From Ensifer canadensis (lineage in GTDB: Bacteria > Pseudomonadota > Alphaproteobacteria > Rhizobiales > Rhizobiaceae): a stretch of 64,000 nucleotides of DNA. The stretch's first letter is position 1; every line of letters begins with the position of its first letter. The notes beneath the pieces were generated by a model, which saw nothing but the letters and a program-made list of their open reading frames with translations, did no database searches and was not told the origin of the DNA. The DNA lies in assembly GCF_017488845.2 (NCBI RefSeq), contig NZ_CP083370.1, forward strand, positions 2,046,001-2,110,000, in the 5' to 3' direction. Of this stretch, positions 34,771-43,265 are shown piece by piece. The translations under genes were made by a program, and so were the position numbers.

Positions 34771-35416
34771 GGTAGCTCTCCCAGGCATCGATCGACACCG
34801 TCAATGTCGGGTCGGCGCCCTCGCCCCAGATCTCAGCCCCGTCAAACACCACTGTATAGAGCCACTGCGCGCTCTCGCCGCGGCCATGGGCGTTATCATC
34901 GGGAAAGACGAAGGAACCCTGCACCGCCTCGATCGTGCCGAGCTTGGCGCGGGCATAGCGCGGCAGCCGCGTATGGGTCGTCGGGTTGAAATTTTTGGTG
35001 CGCACCTGTTCGCCGACGACGAAGCGCGGGCGCGTTTCGACCAGCCGGTCGCAAGAGCCGCCCTTGGCAAGCACCGCCGGCACCATGTCGGCCTTCAGCA
35101 CGCGCTTGGGCTCGGCTCCTTTCTCGAGCATTTGGCCGCCGTCGAGTTCGGCCTGGGTCACGAAACCGTGGCGCTTCAGCAGCGTCTCCAGCGCCCGCGT
35201 CCAGATCTCGTAATAGCTCGCCGAGAGATAGGTGGCAGGCGGCAGGTTTTCACGCGCATGCCGGCTCTCGTCGATGGTCCAGGCGCCGAAGGCGCCGCAG
35301 GAAAGCGTCACGCCGAGCGCCCGTTTTTCCCATTCGGCGTGAAAATAGGGTTCGTTGGTCTCGGGCGCGACCGGACCCATTCCATGCTGCCCGCCGAGAT
35401 CGTGCGGCCCGTTCAT
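34757..35416 (-). CDS. Nitrile hydratase subunit beta
   Basis: A 219-residue beta subunit. It begins with [16 protein letters not shown], the hallmark start, followed by [23 protein letters not shown] and a C-terminal SH3-like barrel ([32 protein letters not shown] ... [15 protein letters not shown]). With the alpha subunit it hydrates nitriles to amides. Its start overlaps the alpha stop by ATGA, giving the order alpha-beta-accessory typical of the cobalt type. No amidase gene lies nearby. Confidence 0.93.
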   Translation of the reverse strand: MNGPHDLGGQHGMGPVAPETNEPYFHAEWEKRALGVTLSCGAFGAWTIDESRHARENLPPATYLSASYYEIWTRALETLLKRHGFVTQAELDGGQMLEKGAEPKRVLKADMVPAVLAKGGSCDRLVETRPRFVVGEQVRTKNFNPTTHTRLPRYARAKLGTIEAVQGSFVFPDDNAHGRGESAQWLYTVVFDGAEIWGEGADPTLTVSIDAWESYLEHL

Positions 35417-36057
35417 CGCAGCGCCTCGGTGACAAGCGCAAGCCCGGTACCGATCATGGAATCGCGGGTCACCAAATCGGCAAGCTCTTCCTCGCGGAGC
35501 CCCTCTGTCCCCACCGGCCGCTCCGGCACGACGAGATAACGCAGCTCCGCCGTCGAATCCCAGACGCGAATGCGCCTGTCCTCGGGGAGCATCAGCCCGA
35601 ATTCCGCCAGCACCCCGCGCGGATCGATGACCGCGCGCGAGCGATAGGGCGGCGCCTTGTACCAGACCGGCGGCAGGCCGAGCACCGACCAGGGATAACA
35701 GGAGCAGAGCGTGCAGACGACGAGGTTGTGGGTGTCGGCCGTATTGAACACGGCGCGCATGTGCTCGCCCTGCCGGCCGGTATAGCCGAGGCTGGCGATC
35801 GCCGCCGTTGCGTCGCCCTTCAGCCAGTCGGCAAATTCGGCGTCGGTCCAGGCCTTGGCAACGACGCGGGCGCCGTTTCGCGGGCCGATCTTGGTCTCGT
35901 AGGTCTCGACGATGGCATCGATCGCCGCCGGATCGATCAGGCCCTTCTCCGTCAACACCGTTTCCAACGCCTTTACCCGCGCCTCCATATCGGTGAAATG
36001 GTTGTCGTGGTGATGGTCGTGATCATGGTGATCGTGACCATGATGGTGTTCGGACAT
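35413..36057 (-). CDS. Cobalt-type nitrile hydratase subunit alpha
   Basis: A 214-residue alpha subunit. The metal-binding loop at residues 115-120 is CTLCSC, with Thr at position 2 as in non-corrin cobalt enzymes (iron enzymes have Ser). The downstream [19 protein letters not shown] is also conserved. Unusually, 11 of the first 20 residues are His, mixed with Asp and Gly. Related Ensifer enzymes are reported to hydrate the cyano group of neonicotinoids and indole-3-acetonitrile; whether this one does is inference. ATG 36057 is chosen directly before the His stretch. Confidence 0.93.
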   Translation of the reverse strand: MSEHHHGHDHHDHDHHHDNHFTDMEARVKALETVLTEKGLIDPAAIDAIVETYETKIGPRNGARVVAKAWTDAEFADWLKGDATAAIASLGYTGRQGEHMRAVFNTADTHNLVVCTLCSCYPWSVLGLPPVWYKAPPYRSRAVIDPRGVLAEFGLMLPEDRRIRVWDSTAELRYLVVPERPVGTEGLREEELADLVTRDSMIGTGLALVTEALR

Positions 36058-36176
36058 TGCCTGGCTCCTCGCAGCACGGCGCCTCGCGGCTGCGCAGATG
36101 GCGCCGCTGCCTCCCTGAGGCAATAGTCGTAGCGAATAAACGCCGATTTCGAAATCGATTTTACCAGCGGCCGTGG

Positions 36177-36200
36177 ACCGGAATTGTCACCGTAACAAGT
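36177..36200. promoter_or_regulatory. Shared upstream motif, copy near nitrile hydratase
   Basis: CCGGAATTGTCACCGTAACA sits about 120 bp upstream of the nitrile hydratase alpha start. A near-identical stretch, CCGGAATTGTCACGGTGACA, lies upstream of the lysE gene at 40009. Both are preceded by ACCAG. The TTGTCAC/GT[G/A]ACAA core is an inverted repeat, so a regulator site is plausible. Confidence 0.4.
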
Positions 36201-36403
36201 CCGGTTCGACGCGGTTTGCCATCGCTGTCAAAACGGCCCGTTTGATTGCAAGCAATCATCAGGAAACGGCGAAGGCACGATTGCACACCACCTCCGTCAC
36301 AAGTCTGAAGTTGCGCTAAGGTCTTAGCAAGCGGGGTGATTCGACGCCACGACGCCTTGTGGGCGGAAGGCGGAGGACGGAGCATTGGGGGAACTGGCAG
36401 CGC

Positions 36404-37417
36404 ATGACGACACCAATCGAAAGTGCTTTCCCGTCCCGTGCTATCCGCGTCGTTGCGCCCGTCTTTTCCCTCGGCTTCTTTTTCCTCTTCCTGGCACTTT
36501 TGCCGTTGCCATTGGCGGTGGGCCTGCTCCGGCTCCCGATCGACGAGATCAGGCGTGATTACGCCATCAGCCGGAACCCCGTTCTCGTCAGCGGCGCAGA
36601 GATTTGCTCGGTCGATTGCCTGCCTGGCAGCGGCGAACCCCAGCTCTGCAGCACGCAGGTTCGCTTTCAGCACGATGGTCAGCCCCACGAGCAAATCTTG
36701 AACACCCGTTCGGTCGGTCAACCCGGCCTTTGCCGGCACGGCAACATCACAATCGCCGGCGACAGCCCCGAGCATGTCAGCCTCACCCATGATTATCGCA
36801 GCGTCATTCGCACGACGGCGCAGCGGCTCATCCTCGGAGCCGGCCTTGTGCTGTTCAGCCTGGTCATGCTGAGCAACGCCATCCCCATTCTCCTTGCCCG
36901 CCGCGCCGCCGGCCGGCGGTATTTGCTGAAGCCCATCATCGTCGATCTGAGCGGCAGCCAAATCCTGCGCTACGCCCCGAGCGTTCCCTTTGCGCGCGGT
37001 ACTATAAAGACAGCCTATACCCGGATGAAGCCAGGCCAGCGCCCACTGTACCTCCGGCCGACGAGCGACGACCGCGCGCTGCCGACAACCCCCTTCGCCG
37101 GACATGCCTACCCCGCCCTCGCCGTCATCACCGAAGGCGTCCCGTTACCGATCCTGCTTGACGAGAAACTCACCCGGCTTGAACTGAGCGAGGCCGAGCG
37201 CAATCACATTCGAGCGGCAATCGATGAGACCATAGGGGTGTCCTTCGGCGACCTCCTATCCCCCGCGTTCGTCAGGGAAAAACTCATTCGACCGTTGCGG
37301 AAAGACAATCCGGTCGATAGGCCACGATTGCCTTCAAAATGGGCATTCCGGCTTGCCATAGTCATTCCGCCAATGCTGCTGCTCGCTGTCTTGTCCATTA
37401 TCGACCAGTTCTTGTGA
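36404..37417 (+). CDS. Membrane protein of unknown function
   Basis: A 337-residue protein with hydrophobic segments near residues 18-42, 145-165 and 312-335, so the N- and C-terminal helices enclose two soluble parts. The first soluble part holds four or five cysteines (SGAEICSVDCLPGSGEPQLCST, GQPGLCRHGN), suggesting disulfides and an extracytoplasmic location. I do not recognise the family. The ATG at 36404 lacks a close ribosome binding site; GGGGGAA lies 13 bases before it. Divergent from nitrile hydratase but probably unrelated to it. Confidence 0.65.
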   Translation: MTTPIESAFPSRAIRVVAPVFSLGFFFLFLALLPLPLAVGLLRLPIDEIRRDYAISRNPVLVSGAEICSVDCLPGSGEPQLCSTQVRFQHDGQPHEQILNTRSVGQPGLCRHGNITIAGDSPEHVSLTHDYRSVIRTTAQRLILGAGLVLFSLVMLSNAIPILLARRAAGRRYLLKPIIVDLSGSQILRYAPSVPFARGTIKTAYTRMKPGQRPLYLRPTSDDRALPTTPFAGHAYPALAVITEGVPLPILLDEKLTRLELSEAERNHIRAAIDETIGVSFGDLLSPAFVREKLIRPLRKDNPVDRPRLPSKWAFRLAIVIPPMLLLAVLSIIDQFL

Positions 37418-37605
37418 TAGGTTCGCCCTGCCCCCTGCCGCGTCGGTTGTTGACCTAGCAATCGCAGGCTTGCCCTGGTGCCCGCAGCAGCCTCTGCTGT
37501 TGCATGATGCCGGCTCCATCCGAGGCGCGAAGTCGTCCAATCCACCTTCGCTGCTCGATCATTTTTACCCGCCAATTTTCGCTGGCAGCTCTGTAAACTG
37601 ACGTC

Positions 37606-38889
37606 ATGAAAATTCTGATTCTCGGCGCCACCGGCTTCATCGGCTCGGCCCTCCTCGATCGACTGACAAGCGACGGACATGGGGTGACCGGCCTTGGTCG
37701 CAATGTCGCCCGCGCCCGGCTGAAACGGCCGGGAGCGTCATGGATTGCCGCCGACCTTGCTGAGATGCGCAAGGCCGGCGACTGGCTGCCGCTGGTCGAG
37801 ACGCATGACGTGGTCGTCAACTGCGCCGGCGCGCTGCAGGATGGCCTGGCCGATCATGTCGCTGCAACCCAGGAAGCGGCGATGCTGGCGCTCTATACCG
37901 CTGCCAAAAACAAACCGCCGATGCGCATCGTGCAGATCTCGGCGCCGCGCGGCGATGCCGGCACTGACCTCGCCTTTCTCGCCACCAAGTTCCGCGCCGA
38001 CACGGCGCTTGCGGAAAGCGGCGTGTCGCATGTCATTCTGCGGCCGGCGCTGGTGCTCGGCCGCAATGCCCATGGCGGCTCGGCCCTGCTCAGGGCGCTT
38101 GCCGCCCTGCCCTTCGCGATCCCGCTCGTCCACGCGCAAAGCCGCGTCGAAACAGTTGCCCTTAGCGATGTCACCGAGGCGGTCAGCGCCGCCGTCGCAG
38201 GTCTCCTGCCCGAACGAAGCGACCTCGTGCTCGGCCACCCAGAGCGGCCACCCCTTGCCGAGCTCGTCGCGCTGCACCGCCAATGGCTTGGCCTATCGCC
38301 AGCTAGGATCGTTTCGCTGCCGGCCCCGCTCGCCGCACCCGTCGGGCTCCTTGCCGATATCGCCGGACGGCTCGGCTGGCGCTCGCCACTGCGCTCGACT
38401 GCGCTTTCGGTGATGGCCGGCGGCGTCTCAGCCGAGGATGACGCTCACGCCCCGGTGCCGTTTCTGTCGGCCCGCCAAAGCCTTTCGGCTGTGCCATCCG
38501 GCGTGCAGGATCTCTGGTTTGCCCGGCTTTATCTTTTGAAACCACTGTTGATCGTCGGGCTGTCGGCCTTCTGGTTGCTTTCGGGGCTGGTCCCGCTCTT
38601 TGCCATCGATGCGGCGAGACAGCATTTCCTGCGGTTCCTGGCCGAAGGCCCGGCAACGGCGTTGACGCTGTTGACCTGCCTTGCCGATATCGTGCTCGGA
38701 GCCGCGGTGCTCGTCCGCCCGTGGGCGAAACAGGCGCTCTTGGGAATGCTGGCGCTGACCGCCGCCTATCTCGCCTCCGCAACCCTGGCGGAGCCCGAAC
38801 TCTGGACCGATCCGCTCGGGCCGCTCGTCAAGGTTCTGCCGTCGATCCTGTTGACGCTTGCCACCCTCGCCATTCGGGATGAACGCTGA
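37606..38889 (+). CDS. SDR/NAD(P)-binding protein fused to DoxX-like membrane domain
   Basis: A 427-residue two-part protein. Residues 1-290 are an extended-SDR/NmrA-like Rossmann domain (MKILILGATGFIGSALLDRL, VVNCAGALQDG, VILRPALVLGRNAHGG). Residues 300-427 contain four transmembrane helices of the DoxX-like type (LLKPLLIVGLSAFWLLSGLVPLF ... TCLADIVLGAAVLVRPWAKQALLGML). Such fusions occur in proteobacteria, often with a DUF2269 partner, as here, where the genes overlap by ATGA. The Rossmann part may bind NAD(P)H to serve a membrane redox or quinone process; this is inference. Confidence 0.83.
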   Translation: MKILILGATGFIGSALLDRLTSDGHGVTGLGRNVARARLKRPGASWIAADLAEMRKAGDWLPLVETHDVVVNCAGALQDGLADHVAATQEAAMLALYTAAKNKPPMRIVQISAPRGDAGTDLAFLATKFRADTALAESGVSHVILRPALVLGRNAHGGSALLRALAALPFAIPLVHAQSRVETVALSDVTEAVSAAVAGLLPERSDLVLGHPERPPLAELVALHRQWLGLSPARIVSLPAPLAAPVGLLADIAGRLGWRSPLRSTALSVMAGGVSAEDDAHAPVPFLSARQSLSAVPSGVQDLWFARLYLLKPLLIVGLSAFWLLSGLVPLFAIDAARQHFLRFLAEGPATALTLLTCLADIVLGAAVLVRPWAKQALLGMLALTAAYLASATLAEPELWTDPLGPLVKVLPSILLTLATLAIRDER

Positions 38890-39368
38890 TGTTTCCGGAC
38901 GACCTCCTGCGCCTCGCCCATGTCATCGGCGCCACCGTGCTCTTCGGTACCGGCGCCGGCATCGCCTTCTTCATGCTGATGGCGAGCCGCACGCGCGATG
39001 CGCGGCTGATCGCCCATGTCGCCGGCACAGTCGTGGTCGCAGATACGGTCTTCACCGCCACAGCCGTGGTGTTTCAGCCGATCACCGGATATCTGCTGGC
39101 GACAAGCATCGGCTGGTCGCTTGCGGAAGGGTGGATCGCGCTGTCGCTGATCCTCTATGTCGTCACCGGCCTGTTCTGGCTTCCCGTGGTCTGGATCCAG
39201 ATCCGGCTGCGCAATCTGGCGCAGCTTGCTGCGGCGGAGAACACGCCGCTGCCGCCGGCCTTCGATCGGCTCTATGCCATCTGGTTTGCCTGCGGCTTCC
39301 CGGCCTTCTTTGCCGTTGTCGGCATTTTCTGGCTGATGCTGGCAAAGCCGCAGTTCCAGCTATTTTAG
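38889..39368 (+). CDS. DUF2269 family integral membrane protein
   Basis: A 159-residue membrane protein with four hydrophobic helices. The first contains the conserved LLRLAHVIGATVLFGTGAGIAFFM (His in helix 1), and others are FQPITGYLLATSIGWSL and WIALSLILYVVTGLFWLPVVWIQ. This matches DUF2269. The function is unknown. Its start overlaps the end of the SDR-DoxX gene, so they are co-translated and possibly form a membrane complex. Its last 9 bases overlap the end of the convergent lysE gene. Confidence 0.82.
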   Translation: MFPDDLLRLAHVIGATVLFGTGAGIAFFMLMASRTRDARLIAHVAGTVVVADTVFTATAVVFQPITGYLLATSIGWSLAEGWIALSLILYVVTGLFWLPVVWIQIRLRNLAQLAAAENTPLPPAFDRLYAIWFACGFPAFFAVVGIFWLMLAKPQFQLF

Positions 39369-39953
39369 CATCGGCCACAGGCTGACGACGAGCAGCACCG
39401 CCATGGTGATGTTGAACCATTTGAGCCGTGCGGGCTCCGACAGCCATTGGCGCAGGGCCGAGCCGAAACCGGCCCAGGTGGAGACGCTCGGTACGTTGAC
39501 GAGGGCAAAGACCAGGCCGACGGCAAGCACGCTGGCGATGTAGCTTTCGCCGCCGGTATAGGTCGCCATTGCCGAGACTGCCATGACCCAGGCCTTGGGA
39601 TTGACCCATTGGAAGGCCGCCGCCTGCAGGAAGGTCATCGGCACGGCGCCGGCCTTGCCTTCGCCGAGCGAGCGCGAGGTGCCGATCTTCCAGGCGATCC
39701 AGACGAGATAGGCACCGCCGGCAAACTTCAGGGTGGTGTAGAGCAACGGTACGGCGTGGAGAAGCGCGCCCAGGCCGAGACCGACGGCGATCAGCAGCGA
39801 GAAGAAACCGGCACCGATCCCCAGCATATGCGGGATGGTGCGCACGAAGCCGAAGTTCACGCCCGAGGCAAAGAGCATCATATTGTTCGGGCCCGGCGTA
39901 ATCGACGTCGTGAGCGCGAACAGAAACAACGCCAGGAGCGTATCGGCCTGCAT
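39360..39953 (-). CDS. LysE/RhtB family amino-acid exporter
   Basis: A 197-residue exporter with six hydrophobic helices. The start DTLLALFLFALTTSITPGPNNMMLFASGVNFG contains the TPGPNNM motif of LysE/RhtB proteins; later YLVWIAWKIG and AFQWVNPKAWVMAVSA are also typical. It exports a neutral or basic amino acid or a derivative; the substrate is not known. GGAGG lies six bases before the ATG, and a perfect 35-base palindrome abuts that site. No divergent LysG-type or Lrp regulator is present. Confidence 0.9.
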   Translation of the reverse strand: MQADTLLALFLFALTTSITPGPNNMMLFASGVNFGFVRTIPHMLGIGAGFFSLLIAVGLGLGALLHAVPLLYTTLKFAGGAYLVWIAWKIGTSRSLGEGKAGAVPMTFLQAAAFQWVNPKAWVMAVSAMATYTGGESYIASVLAVGLVFALVNVPSVSTWAGFGSALRQWLSEPARLKWFNITMAVLLVVSLWPMLK

Positions 39954-39965
39954 TATCTTCCTCCA

Positions 39966-40000
39966 CCAGGATTAGGTCAACATAATTGACCTAATCCTGG
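39966..40000. promoter_or_regulatory. Perfect 15-bp inverted repeat upstream of lysE
   Basis: CCAGGATTAGGTCAA and TTGACCTAATCCTGG are exact reverse complements with a 5-bp spacer. The element ends 12 bases before the lysE ATG and directly touches its GGAGG site. It could be an operator or an mRNA hairpin controlling translation. Confidence 0.65.
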
Positions 40001-40008
40001 CAACCAGC

Positions 40009-40029
40009 CCGGAATTGTCACGGTGACAA
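40009..40029. promoter_or_regulatory. Shared upstream motif, copy near lysE
   Basis: CCGGAATTGTCACGGTGACA with the exact inverted repeat TTGTCAC-G-GTGACAA (40015-40029). It matches the motif at 36177 and lies about 60 bp upstream of the lysE start. Confidence 0.45.
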
Positions 40030-40230
40030 CATCGGGCGACCACCGGCCTGATAGGACGGAACGGGAGTTGGGTCGAGTTCCGCGCCCGAGATATCGCGAC
40101 CAGCAACGCGCCTGCGCGCCGAGAAAAGGCACCTCGAAAGACCCGCCGATTGCGCTAGATTGCGACATACGAAACGCTGGGACCCGCCCAACGCTTAATC
40201 CCGTCCACGTCCGACCAAGGGGAAAGCCGA

Positions 40231-41076
40231 ATGCACGATCCGATCCCGACCACCACGCTCATCGATGGACGCTCCGTTCCGGTTCTCGGCCAGGGCACCT
40301 GGCGCATGGGCGACGAGCGCTCGCGCGCCGCAGAGGAAGTGAAGAGCCTGCAGGCCGGCCTCGACCTCGGCATGACGCTGATCGACACCGCCGAAATGTA
40401 CGGCAACGGCGCCTCGGAGCGCGTCGTCGGCGAGGCGGTCAAAGGCCGGCGCGACGAAGCCTTCATCGTCAGCAAGGTGCTGCCCTCCAATGCCAGCCGG
40501 ATCGGCACCGAGGCCGCCTGCGAGCGCAGCCTGAAGCATCTCGGCATCGACCATATCGATCTCTACCTGCTGCACTGGCGCGGCGGCTATCCGCTCGCCG
40601 AGACGGTGGCGGCGTTCGAAGCCCTGAAGAAGGCCGGCAAGATCGGCGCCTGGGGCGTTTCCAACTTCGATGTCGACGACATGGAGGAGTTGTTGGCGGT
40701 TCCCGGCGGCAAGAACGTCGCCGCCAACCAGGTTCTCTACAATCTCTCAAGGCGCGGCATCGAATATGATCTCCTGCCCTGGTGCCAGAAGCGCGGTGTC
40801 GCCGTCATGGCCTATTCGCCGCTCGACGAGGGCCGGCTCTTGCGCAACGCGGATCTCGTCCACATCGCCAAGGCGCACCAGGCAACGCCGGCGCAGATCG
40901 CACTCGCCTTCCTGAAAACCCGCCCCGGCGTGATCTCGATCCCCAAGACTGGCTCGGCGGAACGCGCCCGCGAAAACCGCGACGCGATGGACATCCACCT
41001 GACCCCGGAAAACCTCGCGACCCTCGACAACGCCTTCCCGCCACCGAAGCGCAAAAGGTCGTTGGAGATGATTTGA
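40231..41076 (+). CDS. Aldo/keto reductase
   Basis: A 281-residue NADPH-dependent oxidoreductase with a TIM barrel. The catalytic tetrad is visible as Asp and Tyr in [14 protein letters not shown], Lys in [13 protein letters not shown] and His in [11 protein letters not shown]. The C-terminal [25 protein letters not shown] is the cofactor-binding segment. It is closest to the bacterial 2,5-diketogluconate reductase-like group; the real substrate is unknown. AAGGGGAAAG precedes the ATG. Followed by the repeat mosaic at 41184-41706. Confidence 0.9.
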   Translation: MHDPIPTTTLIDGRSVPVLGQGTWRMGDERSRAAEEVKSLQAGLDLGMTLIDTAEMYGNGASERVVGEAVKGRRDEAFIVSKVLPSNASRIGTEAACERSLKHLGIDHIDLYLLHWRGGYPLAETVAAFEALKKAGKIGAWGVSNFDVDDMEELLAVPGGKNVAANQVLYNLSRRGIEYDLLPWCQKRGVAVMAYSPLDEGRLLRNADLVHIAKAHQATPAQIALAFLKTRPGVISIPKTGSAERARENRDAMDIHLTPENLATLDNAFPPPKRKRSLEMI

Positions 41077-41183
41077 GGGCCGACCGTTTAAGGCCCCACT
41101 CGGATCTTTCCGGCAGAAATTGGCAGGTTCAGCTCTCATGATGACGGGTCGTGGAGACGCTGGGGACCGGCCAACCCCCCCGT

Positions 41184-41272
41184 CATTCCTGTGCTTGTCA
41201 CAGGAATCCAGCCAGCCCAAGTCTTTGGGCTGAAAGGTCTTTTGACCCGACGGACGTCGAGTCGCTGGATTC
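41184..41272 (+). repeat. Three-hairpin intergenic repeat, copy 2
   Basis: Matches 22281-22368 over its length with few substitutions, including AGCCCAAGTCTTTGGGCTG and the AAAGGTCTTTTGACCCGAC block. Confidence 0.85.
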
Positions 41273-41278
41273 CGGCAC

Positions 41279-41360
41279 TACAGCGCCGCGCGTCTTATTA
41301 GGCGCGCAAAGGTCGCTGTAGCACTTTGAATTGCTGCATGTATCCTTAGGATACATGCAG
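41279..41360 (+). repeat. RIME-like element, shortened copy
   Basis: First hairpin complete (TACAGCGCCGCGCGTC ... GGTCGCTGTA); second hairpin reduced to TGCATGTATCCTTAGGATACATGCA. It starts six bases after the three-hairpin repeat. Confidence 0.85.
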
Positions 41361-41473
41361 TGGGCCGGAATGCGGGAGAATGGCGTGCCCCTATCGCGTG
41401 TAGGCTGTTTACGGGATTAGCCAACTGCCTGGCCTGTCGAAGTTTCCTGGCGACTTGCACAGCGTTCCGCCCG

Positions 41474-41522
41474 CCCCTCATCCGGCCCGCCGGCCACCTT
41501 CTCCCCGCCTGCGGGGAGAAGG
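41474..41522 (+). repeat. CCCCTC...GGGGAG intergenic repeat
   Basis: CCCCTCATCCGGCCCGCCGG then CCTTCTCCCCGC/GCGGGGAGAAGG, almost identical to 34179-34228. Confidence 0.85.
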
Positions 41523-41603
41523 ATAGATGCGGCAAACTTGCGCAATTAGGCAGAAACTGCCACCAGACTCCAATCCATTGGACTCATAGGATCGTCGCGA
41601 TCC

Positions 41604-41706
41604 AGAGCATTTCCAGGAAAAGTGCGAAGCGGCATTCCGTCAGGAAATGCGTAAAAACAAAGAGATAGGGCGTTTCTGCGACTCCGTTTAAATCGGAAAC
41701 GCTTTA
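41604..41706 (+). repeat. About 100-bp MITE-like repeat, copy 3
   Basis: AGAGCATTTCCAGGAAAAG start, AAACAAAGAGATAGGGCG inner part and GGAAACGCTTTAA end. The last three bases are the stop codon (TTA on this strand) of the deaminase gene that ends at 41704. Confidence 0.85.
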
Positions 41707-42198
41707 ACGACGAGACCAGTATTCTTCGTGGAGTTTCGCCGCCTCGTCCACAAGCATGGGGCCGACGACTTCCGTTGGGCGCTGACCGGCGGCGAACACG
41801 ATGTGGCAGGGGAGATCAAGCGTCGGATTTTCCTCGCTCGCGCCTATCTGTTGTTTCATCTCTCTCTCGGACAGGCCAAACACGACGCGCCCTATGCCTG
41901 CCCAATAGATCGCGCCTGAGCACATGGCGCATGGCTCCGCGGACGTGTACATCGTGCATCCGGCAAGAAAATCCAAATCATAGGCTTTGCCGGCGCGCGT
42001 GGCTAAAAGCCGCTCCGCGTGGGCCGTGCGGTCGCCACCTTCCGAACTGTAGCCGTTGCACTGTTCCAGTAAGACATTGCCGTCACGGTCGGCGAGAATT
42101 GAACCAAACGGGTGATCCCCGCCCTCGCGCGAACGCCGCGCCACATCGAAGGCCTTCCGCAAAAGTGTCTCATCATAGGGCCGCTTGCTGCTTGCCAT
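41704..42198 (-). CDS. Nucleoside/guanine deaminase family protein
   Basis: A 164-residue cytidine-deaminase-like zinc enzyme. The zinc and catalytic motifs are THAERLLATRA (HAE) and SAEPCAMCSGAIYWAGIGRVVFG (PCxxC), the pattern of the guanine deaminase / tRNA adenosine deaminase group. The C-terminus is longer than in TadA and carries LPCHIVFAAGQRPTEVVGPML, which favours a small-molecule purine deaminase. Its TAA stop lies within the last bases of a MITE-like repeat, so the insertion may have set the current C-terminus. Confidence 0.87.
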   Translation of the reverse strand: MASSKRPYDETLLRKAFDVARRSREGGDHPFGSILADRDGNVLLEQCNGYSSEGGDRTAHAERLLATRAGKAYDLDFLAGCTMYTSAEPCAMCSGAIYWAGIGRVVFGLSEREMKQQIGASEENPTLDLPCHIVFAAGQRPTEVVGPMLVDEAAKLHEEYWSRR

Positions 42199-42438
42199 TT
42201 TGTGAGCTCCTGAGAATTATCGCGGTTCATTCACCACTAATGTTTCCCCGGTAACGGAACGGGTAATTTGCATTCTCTGCCAGGTAAAAGGATGTCAGCT
42301 CCCCAGCGCCGCCTATCTGCCATTCCCCCGATGAACAGATACAAGAATCAATTTGATCTTTTTTGACTTTGGCAGCAAGGCCGATCGAGGTGCGAGCTTG
42401 TCAGGGAAGAATCGGGGGGACGGGTGGCAGTCGCCACC

Positions 42439-42541
42439 TAGAGCATTTCCAGGAAAAGTGCGAAGCGGTTTTCCGTCAGGAAATGTGTCAAAACAGGGAG
42501 ATAGAGCGTTTCTGCGACTCTGTCTAAACCGGAAACGCTCC
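42439..42541 (+). repeat. About 100-bp MITE-like repeat, copy 4
   Basis: TAGAGCATTTCCAGGAAAAG to CCGGAAACGCTCC; about 90 percent like copy 1 by eye. Confidence 0.85.
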
Positions 42542-42565
42542 AGTTGCGCAAACTCGAAGTTGCAC

Positions 42566-42605
42566 CCCCTCTCCCCGCCTGCGGGGAGAGGGCTGAGGTG
42601 TGGGG
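42566..42605 (+). repeat. CCCCTC...GGGGAG intergenic repeat
   Basis: CCCTCTCCCCGC/GCGGGGAGAGGG then CTGAGGTGTGGGG, matching the second copy at 34323. It lies between the deaminase start and the ilvN end. Confidence 0.85.
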
Positions 42606-42670
42606 CAAACACCCCCCGCCTGGCTCAGATAGGCCAGACAAGGGTCACCCCCCTACCCGCTAACCTACAA

Positions 42671-43243
42671 TCACATCCCCTGCGGGCCGCGGTTCATCGC
42701 GGCGATGCCGGTGCGGCAGACTTCGATGAGACCGAGCGGCTTCATGATGGCGATGAACTGTTCGATCTTCGACGACTTGCCGGTGATCTCGAACACGAAG
42801 TGATCGATATTGGCGTCGATGACGGAAGCACGGAAGGCATCTGCCAACCGCAGGGCCTCGACGCGATGGTCGCCCGAGCCATGCACCTTGACGAGCGCCA
42901 GCTCGCGCTCGACCGGGCGGTCATGGCCAAGCGTGCCGGCACGCACGGTGAGATCGACGACCCGGTGGACCGGAACCAGCCGCTCGAGCTGGTTCTTGAT
43001 CTGGTCGAGCACGTGCGGCGTGCCGCGGGTGACGATGGTGATGCGCGAGAGATGCGCCTGATGTTCCGTTTCCGAAACGGTCAGGCTCTCGATGTTGTAG
43101 CCTCGGCCGGAGAACAGGCCGATGACCCGGGCGAGAACGCCCGGCTCGTTGTCGACGAGAACCGAAAGCGTGTGCGTTTCGGCGACTTCGGTTTCCTTGG
43201 CGATGAAATAGGCGGAACCGGTCGGTTGAAGGTGTGCGCTCAT
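42671..43243 (-). CDS. ilvN: Acetolactate synthase small (regulatory) subunit
   Basis: A 190-residue regulatory subunit. The N-terminal ACT domain reads ETHTLSVLVDNEPGVLARVIGLFSGRGYNIESLTV with the DNEPGVL valine-binding loop, and the C-terminal half (VDLTVRAGTLGHDRPVERELALVKV ... IEQFIAIMKPLGLIEVCRTG) is the conserved activation region. It confers valine feedback on the large subunit, in the shared first step of Ile, Leu and Val synthesis. It follows ilvB by 22 bases in the same operon. It is also called ilvH in some genomes. Confidence 0.95.
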   Translation of the reverse strand: MSAHLQPTGSAYFIAKETEVAETHTLSVLVDNEPGVLARVIGLFSGRGYNIESLTVSETEHQAHLSRITIVTRGTPHVLDQIKNQLERLVPVHRVVDLTVRAGTLGHDRPVERELALVKVHGSGDHRVEALRLADAFRASVIDANIDHFVFEITGKSSKIEQFIAIMKPLGLIEVCRTGIAAMNRGPQGM

Positions 43244-43265
43244 TTTATTGTTTCCTGTCCCTATC

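Noticed and set aside
34399..36057. A full nitrile-to-acid pathway
   Set aside because: Only nitrile hydratase and its activator are present; no amidase or nitrilase is encoded in the window.
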